A stretch of 43,540 nucleotides of DNA, from positions 3,315-46,854 of the forward strand of contig CAJNOQ010000554.1 in the NCBI GenBank assembly GCA_905250885.1, given 5' to 3'. Both the position numbers and the translations under genes were made by a program. Positions 19,911-33,500 of the stretch are shown in pieces; position 1 is the stretch's first letter; each line of letters begins with the position of its first letter. The stretch comes from Didymodactylos carnosus (taxonomy: Eukaryota > Rotifera > Eurotatoria > Philodinida > Philodinidae). A model generated the notes under the pieces. It was given only the letters and a program-made list of their open reading frames with translations, ran no database searches and was not told where the DNA came from.

Positions 19911-22900
19911 TGCTCCGTCGCCGCTTTTTCCATTGCCAATAAAATTTTCTCATGTTTCACATGATACAAAGCCTTGTATAATATATCAGACAGACTCGTT
20001 TCTTCATTATTTTTTCTTCACACTCACTTTTGATCTGATGCCGATGTGTCAAAGTAGATAAAAGTAGAACATTCTATGAGTAAATACCAAAAAATATTTC
20101 AATTTTTATCTTTAGTTTTTCTTAGTATCTGTTTGATCAGAATAAAAAGGTTTGGATAACGTTTCTACGCCAACTTCTTTGACGGTTATCATGAAGCAAT
20201 TCCTCACGACGGTATTTAAATGGCATAAAAAAACTACTGAATATTTTATGTATGGTTAAAAACTCGAGTAAATAAATATAAGTAGATATGCATTAATCAA
20301 AGCATCTCCTAAGTACGCCTTTATCATAACGGAATAACAGTTTATGATTACATTAGATATAGAGAAAAAAATCCATTACATCTGCACACAGAATGTTCTC
20401 TACACACATGAACACACAGTACAGAGAACAGTTTTTACTTAATGATGAATCACATAGTATAGCCATCATCATATATCGACGATTGTTTAATTTATCGTTT
20501 TTGTACCTATGACTAGTAACGATAATAAATAGACTGTTCAATATACTGGAAAAAAAACACTGTTTTCGATATATCTCCCGAACCGTAGCTCGTACAAAGA
20601 TTCGTCCGCAGAAAGGGCATATCTACATAATATAACAAATATAAAGTCCGAAGGAATCATATTGATCAGATGAGACGTTGATAGAGAAGTGCCCATCACC
20701 AGATTTCAATCTTGTGCGTCTTTAAATTGTCGGGTTTACTAAAAGTTTAATCTTGGCGCAAACTTTGCTATAGCTGCGAGACAGGATAAAAAAGAAAATT
20801 AGCGAGCAAGTTAGCGACGAGACAGAGTGCAAGATTGCTTCTCCGAAATACACCTGTCTAGTTCTTTTGTTTATGTATCGAAATAGGAACTTGACAAATT
20901 GAAAAAAAATGAAGAATGTTTGAGCCCTATTCCTCTAGTCAAAACCACGTGGGCACTTGCTCGACGCAACTAGCTATTTAACTCAAAGAATCTACTCTTA
21001 AGCGGACGTTTAAGTTATTTTATAAGATAGATTTCCTTGCCTACTCTTTTTTTGCCTGGGTATTATGAGGAGGGAAGTTACGAGGAGGGAAGTTTTAGTT
21101 TCCCTATTATGTAGAATAATTATTCGAGGCTATTGATATTCAAATGATAACAATAATAAATCTTTAACGCTGTCTATGAAAACCGTGGACGTTCTCTATT
21201 CTCTTAGACAACTGGTACAGTTTTTTTTTATAAAAACGATATAATCATAATGAAGAATTTCTCTCATGATTTAAAGCAAATCGGCATTATTTCAACAGAC
21301 GAGGTAAAACATATTGTGTTGGCCATGAGAAATGACGCATCCGTAATCATTGACAAGACGAAAAACATTATGAACGTTGGGAAGGTTACGGTCTATAATC
21401 ATGAACCTTGACTATAAAATTGTACACTTTTCCTCGGATGTAATATTGCAGACGCCTTTCAGCAGAATAAAACTGATTCTGATTCATCTGATACACACTA
21501 CTAGAATCCAATACATCATAGATACCAGCCAAGCCGATTTAAGCCGAGGTCTTGATATCAAATATAGAATATTGTTCCTTACTTCATGACTTTGTTCAAC
21601 TAATTTTTCATCGATAGTATAATATTATAGTCAATTTGCATTAACCCACATCAAAACTGATGTGGGCACATCTGGAGAGTCAGTTCACTCTGACACACCA
21701 TATTTATCTGACTGTAAAGCTGATCTATGAACTTTAGAAATATGAAATTTTATTCATGGTTGAATGAATTTTGCTCGCACATGACCAACTCTTTTTTACT
21801 GTTGAATAATATAACCTTGTCTATTCTTTTCGTTTTTTTATGTTCCATACTTACAACCTTCAAATTCAATTGATTTCATCTACTCCTAGTCGTCATTTGT
21901 ACTCACATTTTTTTATTTACCGATTCTTTTCATGTATAACTAAGCTGTAAGCTGTACATAAGGCTAGTTGTGATAATTTAAAAATTACATTTGTGCAGAC
22001 TCTGTATGATATATATCGTATAACAATTTTAAACGCTCCTTTGACAATATAGTAGGATTATGTATCAAACAATATAGGCTATAGCAATACCGGATCTAGT
22101 AGATAATACCGGATGTATACGCTTTTCTAATAATGTGCATTTAGCCGGTCATTTTGCAAAAAACTGAAACTAAAGTGGAAATCATGAAAATTGGACTACT
22201 AAACTTAGATAGCTTAGTTATCTTTTGCTATTTGAAGTCCAACTTCATGTGTAGCAGATAGTTGTAAAAACCACGTAGAGAAAACCAGTATAAAGTCGTA
22301 GCAACTCGCATAAAACGTTTTCCTGATAGAAAAAAGCTTTTCGTTTTGTCGAAATAGGTTTTACAGACGGTTATATTAAGCCAAAATAAAATCTTTTGGA
22401 CAGAAAAAAGTCGCCTCCCCATATGGCAAAAATGTCCATTGTGTCCTGTCTCCATGAAAGATATTCATCCGAATTTTCTGTTGTTCGAAAAGTTGAATTC
22501 GTGTACTTCATCACTAGACCCTCATTCAAAATAGCAGCATTCAAAAGCTTAATTTGGGATAGTATTCTGTCATGGGCGAAGGTTTAGAAATTTCGATAGA
22601 ATGAGCATATATATTAACAGAAACTCTTCTCATGCCTCAAATATTGTGTCTCACAATCGTCTCTTCAAAGGTCATAAAATTCCGAAAATTCTCTGTCGGA
22701 TATATTTAATTTAGATAATACAGAAAACAGCTGTAAAACGAGAAAGTGATGCTGTTTCGATCAATTCAAAAAATATCAGAGTCCTTTCCGTCAAAAAAGA
22801 GTCCTTGAAATATGAGTGACACTAATCATCGTGAAATCGATGACTAATTAATCACAGACCAAATCCAAAGCTACTGATTTCGGGATAAAAAGATCGAGGC

Positions 22901-25030
22901 ATCAAGGTAACTTTTCGTTCTTTTAAGGTCGTGAGTGCGTGCGGAAGGAAATTTAAAAAAATACTTTCGCTTCTTTTCTTCTTTCGTTCCTTTCTACAGC
23001 GAACTTTCTTTTTTTTTTGTTGTCCTTCATTAGTTTTCGATATGATACATCTCATTTAACTCCCACGTACACGTAGATCTTCTTTTGCGATGTGTTTATT
23101 TTCCCTTTCTTGTACACTTGGCAAAAAAAAAAAGAAGAAAGAAAAAAATTATTTTTTTTTAAATACTAGTCTAGAAAAGGTACAAAACAATGATGCGGTG
23201 GTGGTTGTAGAGGTGGTAGTGCTGGAAAGAGAAGAAGAAAAAACGAAAGTAGAACTAATCATAATCATAGTAGATATATATAGAAAGAGAAAGACACAGA
23301 ATATGTTTATAATAAACGAAAACTACCTTATGTAAAAAAACACGTAATACACGTAATCAGAAGAGAGAGAAAGAACAGAAGCCAGTTTATATATTTTCAA
23401 AGAAAAAAACAACGTATAAAAGAAAGAACTATTAACACTTGAAGTACTTCTTTTATTTCATTAAATTATCGACCCTCAAATTCACGTAACTTATATTGAG
23501 ACTATTAATTTCAAACACATAGAAAAAGTAAATAAATAAATACCGTGTTTGACAAAAAATATTTTACAACTCTGGCAGACTTCTAACTGGTAAGTGTATA
23601 TCTTGTCTATTTGTGAAAAATGTCGTACCTAGAAAGTTATGAAAGAATATGGAAATATATTTGGTAGTACTAAGTGATCGTTTGTTCAATAAAACACGTG
23701 TTTATTGATTCTTCATCAGACTGCATTATTCAATAGTTCTCAGTGGATCAACGCAGTTTACTTTTAAAAATTGAATTGTCCTTTAAGTCAACTTTTAGTC
23801 TCCAACGTGCACACTTCTATATAATATATTCTCCTGGTACTATCAACACATTGAACATCAACATTGTTTGATCATATATTATCCTTTATGTACGAGAAAA
23901 GCGTTCCTCTAACGAATAAATAACGGGACATAGATCAGTTATTTTTCATTTCTTAGATTTGTTGTTTATTAGCAGTCTGTTGCGAACAGGTGATTTGTTC
24001 TATTAACTCTAAATTACCTAGTATTCGTACGTTATTTTACATCTTGTCTATATACCTCTAAACTGTACTTATTTTTCTTTTTTTTCTTATCAAACATCTG
24101 TACCTACAACAATTCTCGAAAAGATAAAAAGCATACGCTCAACGTCTTGTTTGCTTCTTTCTCTTTTCTTTTTTTTGACGTTCATGTATAATGGATATAA
24201 AGACACGTACAACTGATTTTGAAAAAAACCCTATTTGATCTTGATAAGAATAATGAACGAAAAAGATAGGAAAATAGAAAGTATAACAGTTTCTTTTTCT
24301 TCTTCTATACTTTTTATCTGTGTACAATCATATATATGTTTTTTACATTTCAAGTTTAAACAGTCGTGAGGTGTTATAATCTCTTCGTTTTTTTTCAAAT
24401 GTGACTGTATGCACATATTGAACGTTTATATATTTTTTTTTGTTAAATGTTCAAGTGTCTACACGCTCGTTGTACCTTTTCTCCGCCTGGGAATCCTCGA
24501 TAGAGAGGAAAGTTGACAAAATACTTAAGAGCAATAAATGGCAAATTATAGGATTATCTATTTTCAAAAAATGTATTTACAAAATGGAAATAAACAAATG
24601 AAAAAGTCGTTAACTAATGCAAATCTAACGGTAGGCATAGAAAACAGGATTATCTGGGAGAAAAGTTAACGTTTTTAAAAGATGTGGATGAGAAAGGTGA
24701 ATCGAAGATAGAAAAAAAATGGTGATGTCAAAAGCAATTACTTGTGTCCAAGCCCACTTATGCTTAACATTTGTCTTTTATCATTGATTGTCTCATACCA
24801 TGGGCGTTACTGACATGAGTGAACCCTCTCACTTTTTGACATTTTCTAAGTTCTCTCATGTGATTGGACCGATCAGTACCTCGCATCTCTTCTTTACATT
24901 CTATTGAAAATATAATAGTAGTAAGCCTGGATCAACCTTTCCTCAATTCTATAAAATATTATTTTATTCGTCAACCCTTCAAAAATAGCCTTCTTTCGAT
25001 TCTTTTCTTAAATCATTAACTTCTTTCCCA
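19911..25030. other. gene-poor AT-rich stretch
   Basis: No gene supported over about 5 kb. Noted: a duplicated GAGGAGGGAAGTT near 21067-21095; a perfect 9-base-pair hairpin at about 21643-21664 (CCCACATCA, 4-base loop, TGATGTGGG); poly-purine low complexity at about 22960-23340. Short open frames lack splice context and similarity. Confidence 0.45.
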
Positions 25031-25640
25031 GCGTTGGTATACACTGTTAAGTGGAAACATTTTCTACTTTATAGAAAATCGATGTAGAAAATGCTCGAGC
25101 ATTTTCAAACGGTTATAGTATGCTGTACGATTTTATAACAAATTAGAAAATCGATTCGATACTGAATCAACACCGATCTTTTAGGAAATGGCGATTTCAT
25201 AAAAAAATCGATTTTGATTTTTCAGAAAAGCAAATCTATTTTGCGGTTTTTTTTCATTCATTCTTTTTTGTTTTGTTATTCCATCACATAAGAACACGCA
25301 ATATTTGCTAGACTTTGGTATGTCGAGATATGTCAATTTTTCACAGTGACTTTGTCGAAATGTGAAGTTTTATGAGTTACTTTTCCTGTCATGGAGAGCA
25401 GTCTGTGTGACGATGAGTAAAAATCGGTATCGACTTTCTACAATGGAGAAAGTCACAGGAAAATGCTACCTAGTTGAAATTGAAAGCGATTTTCCAGATC
25501 GAAAGTCGACAGAAAATCAGCTTTGAATTTCTTGAAAATAGAAAATCACCGGCGAATGCATGGATGGATTCTTTGAAAATTATCTTTCTTTTTCTATAAT
25601 TTATTTTCTACTTTATTAGTGTCTATACTTTCTGAAACAC
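25031..25640. repeat. cluster of AGAAAATCGA / TCGATTTTC motifs with loosely inverted ends
   Basis: Repeated words AGAAAATCGA, GAAAATC and their complements occur in both orientations (about 25073, 25084, 25145, 25190, 25208, 25490, 25512, 25542). The left edge (ACACTGTTAAGTGGAAA) and the complement of the right edge (ACACTAATAAAGTAGAAA) are alike, and TATAC flanks both sides, a possible but unproven target duplication. No coding capacity. It resembles the foldback-like elements elsewhere in the window. Confidence 0.45.
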
Positions 25641-27180
25641 TTTACTACAGTGAATCCACCTTTTGACTACGCTTTTTCATCACAATAATCTCGTGCATAT
25701 CTGGCCTGGATGGATAATGCTTTGACAGTTATGTTGTTCTTTACGTACTTTAGAAGTACTGTTCAAATCTCGGCACTTCTATGTTGTGACGTACGAAATA
25801 GCTTCTCTGGTTTGTTAGAAAGTTGGTGCGTGTACAGAGAGTTCGATCGTCAGGCTAGCCTTCTAGCCCGAACTCGTGCCTATTTTTAGTTGTTGGTCAT
25901 GATCGGCAGAAACTTTGAATTCCATGTTTATTTTTTCTGTTGCAAGTCATTCTTGTGTCTGAACTTTTATTATGTACCATGGTATGTTACCAAAATAAAA
26001 AGAACGAAAGAAAGAAGCAAGGCGGATCTTCGTTTTCTTCCAGATGCGAAAGTGGCAGCAAAAAAGTATTGACAGTTCCTCTCTCGAACATAATTGTGGT
26101 ACTATGATAAATTGAGCGATACATATACGCTGTCTGTCTGCGCAAATCAATGAATCCTCATCCAGATTTTACACCTACTCTTTTCGTTTTTCTGTCAAGT
26201 GTTTAGGAAGCTTTTGATTGTACAAAACTACCCTTAAAACATTCGAATAAGCATAAATAGAGAAATTTCGGTGTATTCAGTAAGGAAAAAACGATTTTTA
26301 TGAGATTATTTTCAGTTTAGTAAGAATGCTTCACTTTTATTGGGCATATCTTCCTTGTGCAAGTTTTATTGTAAGTCTGTCATACCTTTATATATACCTT
26401 AATACATAAAAGTTGTCGGGTTTCTTGCATTGCCCAAGAAATTGTCTTGAAAAAATTTGGTAACCGAAGTATCTCGCTGCGATAAACGTACGAGAAACTA
26501 CTATTTACAGCACACACATTCAGGTAACGTATTCTATTATTTACGATTTGAGAAGGACATATATAATGTTAGTTATTTACTGGTCGATTGTCACTAAACT
26601 GTTCAAGATCTAATGATTTAGTTAGTTTCCTTTTCTAGAAGTAACATACGGAATACTTCACACCAGTTAAAACTCTATTTTGTATTAGTAATTTATTTTT
26701 AAGTGATTAAAAATCAATCTATATTGCTTTTTTTGTTGTATCAATAATCTTTATAAAAATACACAGTGTACGTATATATATACGTGTAAGAATACTTATC
26801 ACTGTAAAATTGACCGCATTTATATGTCAACTACTGATACAGAAAGAGAAAAGAAAAAAAAGATTGTGTCGGTCATTGAAACATTGAGAATTTTTTGACA
26901 TTCATTTATATAAATGATATTTTTCATTTTAAAGTGTTCTTGTTAAGATATGGTGGTACTATTGTTAAAGAACGAGAGCTAACTACTTTTAAACGTCATT
27001 GTTGTATATATGTGTGTTCATGTACAATAGATTGATTATATTCACACATTCTGAATTCTTGAAGAAAAAAAAATCAAAAATAGAATGAGAAAATGTTCAC
27101 ATGTCGTTTTTCTTGGTACTAGGATAGAATAAAAAAGATATCAATAATCAAATGATCATTCTATTTTATTTTTCTAGTGT
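25641..27180. other. upstream region of the Rho GTPase gene
   Basis: No separate gene recognised. At 26327-26371 an ATG-led, 15-codon open stretch ends at a strong GTAAGT donor and would join, in phase 0, to the TTTTTCTAG acceptor before TGTATG at 27178. This could be a 5' exon of the Rho gene, adding a short hydrophobic N-terminus or acting as leader. Confidence 0.3.
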
Positions 27181-28634
27181 ATGTCAAAAAGCTCAACGCT
27201 CGACGAAATAAAAGTGGTTGTCATTGGTAAGTCAGATAGATTCTTCTAAAGATTCAATAGTCTTATAATGTGTGAAGAACGAACAAAGTACCGTTTTCTT
27301 TTCTAGGGGATGGTTATACCGGAAAGACAACACTATGTGTCGTATATAAGGACGGACAGTATCCGCAAGATCCCTATGTGCCAACAATTTTTGAAAATTA
27401 TGCAGGTAAAAACTTATTTCACTACATTTCTATTTTTGTGTTTATATTTTATTGCTATTTAATGTTTGCCTGATATTCTGTTGTAAGAAGTTTTTGATAC
27501 ACGTTGAACGCTAAAAATATTATCGTTTTTAGTCTAGTATCTTCAGATTAGATTTATTTTAAATTTTAATATCCGAAAAAATATATCTTTGTCGTTTGTT
27601 ACATAATTTATGGTTTCAACTTACTGTACTGCTCATTTTTCAAAGAGGCGTGTTTTAACTGGTCAGACTGAAATATACAAATTATACATCTCGTATCATA
27701 TTTCTTTCATATGTTAATGTTTCTCTCTTGCTAATGTAGATCATAAGTTCACTTTTTCGAATCGAAGTAAATTATTTTGATTTTTTTCAATTGATATCTT
27801 CAAAGTAATACCAAATTTCGTTCTTCTTCTCGTTTTAGCAACAGTAACTTTATTTAATAAAAAATGGATACTTAATTTGTTCGATTCTGCCGGTCAGGTA
27901 AGAAGATATACTATAGAAAACAACAAACACGATTTACATCTTTATTCTTATTCTTTTAGGAAGAATATGATCAGTTACGTATCATGGCTTATCCAAATAC
28001 GAATGTATTTATTTTATGTTTTTCCGTTGTGGATCCAGATAGTTATGCAAATATTCTTTCGAAATGGATACCAGAGCTAAATCGTAAGCTATTAGTCATT
28101 GTTAACACTAAAAAAATGTCAAGTAATTCTGTAAAACCACTAGCTAAGTCTTCAAAAAATGATTATTGAACAGAGCTAAATTTGAAATGTCAAACAATAA
28201 AATACCATCAACGAGTATCATCTTGATGCTCATCTATATCCTATTGTAATACGACGCTATAACTATACTTAATAACTTGCTCTATCATCTTTGTTTCAGG
28301 CTACGCTTCAAAAGTTCCTCTAATATTAGTTGGTACAAAAATTGATCTTCGCAGTGATTTATCAACATTGGAACAATTGACTAAAAAACAACAAAAACCT
28401 ATTACACAAAATGAAGGCGAATATTTAGCTCGTCTATGTTCGGCTAAACGTTATATTGAATGTTCATCAATGTTAAATTTTAATGTGAGAGACGTATTTG
28501 ATCAAGCTGTGCACGTACATATGATGCATTTGAGGCGAACAAAGTTAGATTGTTCATGGCTAGGTAGTTTAGTATGTTGTGGTACGAGAAGGCAGAGTAA
28601 TAGAAAACATAAAGTACCAAATATTCGTGATTAG
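27181..28634 (+). CDS. Cdc42-like Rho-family GTPase lacking a CAAX box
   Basis: Five exons (27181-27226, 27307-27405, 27839-27897, 27960-28083, 28300-28634) give 220 residues, all phases consistent. The P-loop is [10 protein letters not shown] (usual Rho form GDGAVGKTCL), the effector region has YVPTIFENY, switch II is DSAGQEEYDQLR, the base-binding motif is GTKIDL, and the SAK-like motif is [14 protein letters not shown] matches the Rho insert region as in Cdc42. These place it in the Rho family as a GTP-dependent switch of actin or polarity. Unusual: the tail is about 25-30 residues longer than usual and ends HKVPNIRD, with no CAAX for prenylation. A vicinal cysteine pair ([10 protein letters not shown]) followed by basic residues could be palmitoylated, as inferred from Wrch/Chp-type Rho proteins. 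The nucleotide-binding motifs look intact. The ortholog group is uncertain. Confidence 0.85.
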
Positions 28635-30585
28635 TTTCTCTTGTTTCTCGCTTTTATTTATATACAGAATAAAATATATATTTTTGTTTTAACAGCTCAA
28701 AGCAAATGTTGTTTTCGCATTGTTGTGAAGGAAAAAACTGTTCCATTTTGTAAGTTGTTATATGTATGTGTTGTGAGAATTTTGTTTTTTAATTATTTTA
28801 TTGTTCACTATTCGAATATTATTTTCACAGTTTAACTGTGATTTGTTTTTATTGAACCTTTCTATTTCTTGTTTTCTACAGTCAGTTGTCACACTTTTGT
28901 TTGTTTATTTCACTAAGTTACATGGTTTTTCTAACAAAAAGATTTTTAATGTGAGCAGACAACATGATGCGTTTTTTTACGCATGCTCAGGTCAGGTTAG
29001 ATACACGCGAATATAATTTTTAACTCTGGAAAGATGTTAAAGTACACTTTATGGAAAAAAGAATACAATTATAATTTTCTATGTACATCTAAAGTTCGAA
29101 CAGATCTTTATCTCAAATTCTCAAGATCATATCTTTTAACAAAGTGCGATAACAGTAATCTCTAAATATCTTCTACGAACATTTTCCTTCTATATAATTG
29201 AGTTCTAATAAAATAACGAAAACTTTTTGAACACTAAAATTATTTACAACTTCTTTATCGACTATTTCGTAGCTTTCAATACTTCTAGTACGTTCATCAT
29301 TTTTTACGTATAAATCTTGTGATAAAACACTTAATATACTTTTATTTTTATCAAGAATTCCAACGGTGCATCTTTCACAAAGAACATTGTATTTTGAGGA
29401 TGTAAGAGAAACTAGTCAAGGGGAACCAGTTTTTTTAGACCACCCATTAAGCACTGCTGTACGCAGATTTTTTTTTAGTTTAAAAACGACTCGTTCTAAC
29501 CGACAAGTTCAAAGGACGAACTCAATACAACAGTGACCACTGACCGCCAACAGAGTAACTCATTTTCCTTTACACATGCCATCAAGCTATATAAATGCAA
29601 ATAAAACTGCTGAAATAGCTGCAGAATACTGAAAACAAAAATTCAGATACTATCTATAACTATTTCATGTATCTCTGAATTATTTAACGAAATGCTTGCT
29701 AGTATGAAATATTCAAATGTAAAAACTATGTTCTACAAAACTTTTATAGGAAATAATTTTTTTATTTTTGTTAAACGATATTACTTTGAATGATGTTACC
29801 GATCGGGGATCTTTGATGACCTCTCTATGTGAATGAATTCATTCATTCAAAACAGATAGTATTTTTTATTTATCTTGAAGTCTAAACGGCTTCAAACTTT
29901 GAAAAAATTGTTTCAATCTTGAAATCTCTTCTCACAAAAATTTCGAAACTTCTTTAATTCTTTGAAAAGTTTAAATTTGGTAGCTCTGATTCTTCTTATT
30001 ATATACTCATGACTCACAGACAACGGCAAACAATACTTCTGCTTATGATTTGTCTGTCGATGAGTCATTATCAAGCATCTCTAGGACAGCTTCTTCCAGT
30101 CTGAAGACTTCAAAAAACACTTATTAAAGAAAGATGACAATCTCTTCTCACACTAATAAGAAAAAATATTTTATAGTATATAAGGCCTTGTCTACACTAC
30201 AAAAGTTAAAGGAGCTTTAAGGAATTCTATTGGCTTAAACTAACTTTTATTTTTTCTTATGATAATGATGGATCTTTTCCACTCATTGGTTAAAAATAGA
30301 CATGACCACCCCCAAATCACACCCAAAAGTTAAAAAATGTGTTCAATATGAGAAACTAAATCGAAATTTTTGATTGTTCAATTTGTGATGTTCATTTTAC
30401 ATCACTTGTACGTGGAATATGGTACAACATTCTAGGTAGATGTCCTCTTCGTTTATTGGATAATGACATTTTGTCATACATGAGTCAGAGTAGTTTCCAT
30501 AAAAGAACGTAATACCACCAGTTACTTATTTTAATACTTTTTACAGTACAATTACTTTTGCTAGTCTACACTATACTAAAACAGC
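28635..30585. other. intergenic between Rho GTPase and NUB1
   Basis: AT-rich with no supported gene. The first few hundred bases are probably the Rho 3' untranslated region. The word GTCTACACTA occurs at about 30190 and again just before the NUB1 start at about 30565, in the same orientation; its meaning is unknown. Confidence 0.45.
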
Positions 30586-33500
30586 ATGTCGGCGAACACA
30601 AGTGAAGTAGATAAAGAAGTAAATGACCTTATTCGAACATTGTTAAATCGTGATAAAGTGAAATTATGGGAAGAACCTTACACAACCAAAGATGGGAAAG
30701 AAAATATACCACAAGTAAGTATCTATGAGTGTCAATAGTTGATCGACACATACGTTTAGTGCAAAATTTATAACAACGTTTCTGATGAGACTTTTAATCA
30801 ACGTGGAATAGATCAAGAGTTATAAAGTAGCACTTTCCACTAAGTTCTAAAACGTAGAGTGGACAAAGTGGTTTTAATACATATTTATAAAGCAATATTT
30901 ATAAAACAGTCCGCAGGTTACGTCCTAAAACTATAAGATATGGCAGCTTTACTCATCTGAAGTTTTTGTGCTTCGAGTAGAACAAAGGCTTCTGTTTTTC
31001 ATAAAAAAATGAATGGTACAGACATCTAATCAATATTAAGTAATGATTTATAAGAAAAACTAAGCGAATGAGGAAAATCAAGATGGTGAAATTACACATC
31101 CATATTCTATTTTAGAATTTCATGTTTTCATTGGTCTATCTATTTGTTTATTTAGGAACTTGTACAAAGTATATGTGCCGAAACTGGTATTCCAGACACA
31201 GTTATTCACCAAACATTGACACAATTAAGATTACATGCATTAGAAAAATTAGCAGTAAAAAAAGAACAACAACAAAAAGACTTGATTAAAATAAAGATTC
31301 GTTCATCGAGTGAAACGCAAGTAAGATTCTCAATGGATAGCATGAAAATTCTGATAAATATCAACCGTCGCTTTTTCTAGGGTTCTATTTGTACAACGTT
31401 AGATGTACCTTATTATTCTACTGGACAACAATTAGTCAATATTGTTAAGGATAAATTATCATTACAGGACAGTGATTTGAAATTGATTTGTTCGGGACGA
31501 GTATTAAATTTTCAGCAAACATTACAAGCACAAAATATCAAAGTAAGATCTTCACCATTATCTGATGTGTCAGAGCCGATAGTGTATTTCTTTATCTCAG
31601 GAAAATGCCACTATTCTTGTGATACATATACCAAAATCGGAAGTCGCTTTAACGACAGCTTCAAATATCAATACAAACTTGGTAGAAGCAGTGCGTCAAG
31701 CAGCGGAAATTTTGAATCAAAATGTCGATTTAAACAACCCAGATATTTATCAATTAAACATAACCGATCAAAATGGTCGAGAATTACGATTACCAGAAAA
31801 TGAGCGTCGATCGCTGACGCTTGCCATGACATTGCACGAAAAGGGAAGATCATTTTTGAAAAACCATGAATACTTGAGTGCATTGACATTATTTTGTGAA
31901 GCTGATAACGAATTTCGTCAATGTAATCCGGAAATTTTATCCATTGTTGATAATTGGTATGTGAAATTCTGTTTTTCTATTTTCTCCTATGTCGAATAAC
32001 TCATCTGATAAGCTGAAAATAATAATTTATTCCTCTTTTTTGGGGGTTACTCAACTTAGATATTGTTTGGTGTTATTTATGTTTGGAAAATGTTAACGAC
32101 CTACAAGGTAAATGTATTTAGAAAAGTGTGAATGAGAATAATTAAATATTGTTCTCCATTCTTTAGATGCTAGTGAACGTTTGAGACGTTGTGATGAATG
32201 TTTTACCAAATGTTATGGGAACTCATTGAAGAGACTGTTGGCAGTTGAAAAAGATGGACAAAAACATGTTGTTTTATTTGTTCGATTACATTTGTTGCAA
32301 GTATGTAAGTTTTTCTAGAGAAAATAATCAAAAATTTAAATGTTTCATTTTTAGGCTATTGTCGCTTATCACGCGGGAAGAAAAGTAGATGCAAAAAATT
32401 TGCTTGATCTAGCTGCAACAGAATTGAATTCGATGAAGGTTGATAATGAAAAGTTAACGCAAGGTTTCTATTTACATTCTTTCACTCCTAAACAATATGT
32501 TGATTTATACTTAATCTGTTTTAGTGATGTTAATGGGTTATTCAGATGTTGAAGCAAGATTAGGCCTACGTGCATCTATGGGCAATATAGAACGTGCAAT
32601 TGATCACATATTAGAACGGCGACGAACAAAACAAGACCGTGCGGAAGCAGAACGACAAAGGATCCAGGAGCAACATATTCAAAGCAAATATGGAAAAACA
32701 CAAAACGGGAATTGGTAAGTAGAAACTTAACGTTAACGGTTGTACTTGTTTGTTTTAAATGCAGTTAAGATGAGTCATGTTTACTTCGTTAGTTCTGAAC
32801 ACTTTTACATCAATTACCTCTTCAAAGTTGAGAATATTCACTTTCTCTTGGAGGGTTTTAATAATTATTGAGTATCGTTAACTTATTTTAGGATTGATGT
32901 TCAAAAATTTAAAAACTTAGTACAAATGGGATATTCTAAACGGTCGTGTGCTGAAGCATTGAAACAAACTAACAATAATCTAGAACAAGCGCTCGAAGCA
33001 TTGTTAACAAATCCGGATGTATTGTTAACAGCAGCCGCTGCTTCTCGACAGCCGTTGGATATCTTCGATGATCTAGAAGGCGAAGAAGATGGAAATGACG
33101 TTAACAATACACAAACAGTGTCTGATGAACACGTTTCACATCTAGCGAACTTAGGATTTGAACCGGAGTCTGCTAAACTCGCGTTAGAAATTGAATCAAA
33201 TAATTTGGAAAACGCAGCAAATTATTTAATGCAAAATAGTGATATAAGTGAATTACGTACTAAAGCACAAGCGAAATCAGCAGAAAAAGGTATTAGATAA
33301 GTATAAGATTGCCTAAAACTTCTAGGAATAAGAAAAAAGTACTAGATGACGAGATAATATAAGCATAAGTTCTGCAATGCTTAGCTTCAGAATTATTTTC
33401 TTATCGTTGTTTATTTAGTATCTAACGAACGTAAATTTCAATTATTTCTCGTTATTTTAAATACTTATGTAATTTGTTTTATTTTTAGCTTTCAGACGTT

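Noticed and set aside
21643-21664. Perfect hairpin CCCACATCA-loop-TGATGTGGG as a histone-type 3' stem-loop
   Set aside because: Stem and loop do not match the histone consensus and no histone gene is nearby; left as a simple hairpin.
22852-23335. Lysine-rich frames on both strands
   Set aside because: Low-complexity purine tracts with no gene-like features.
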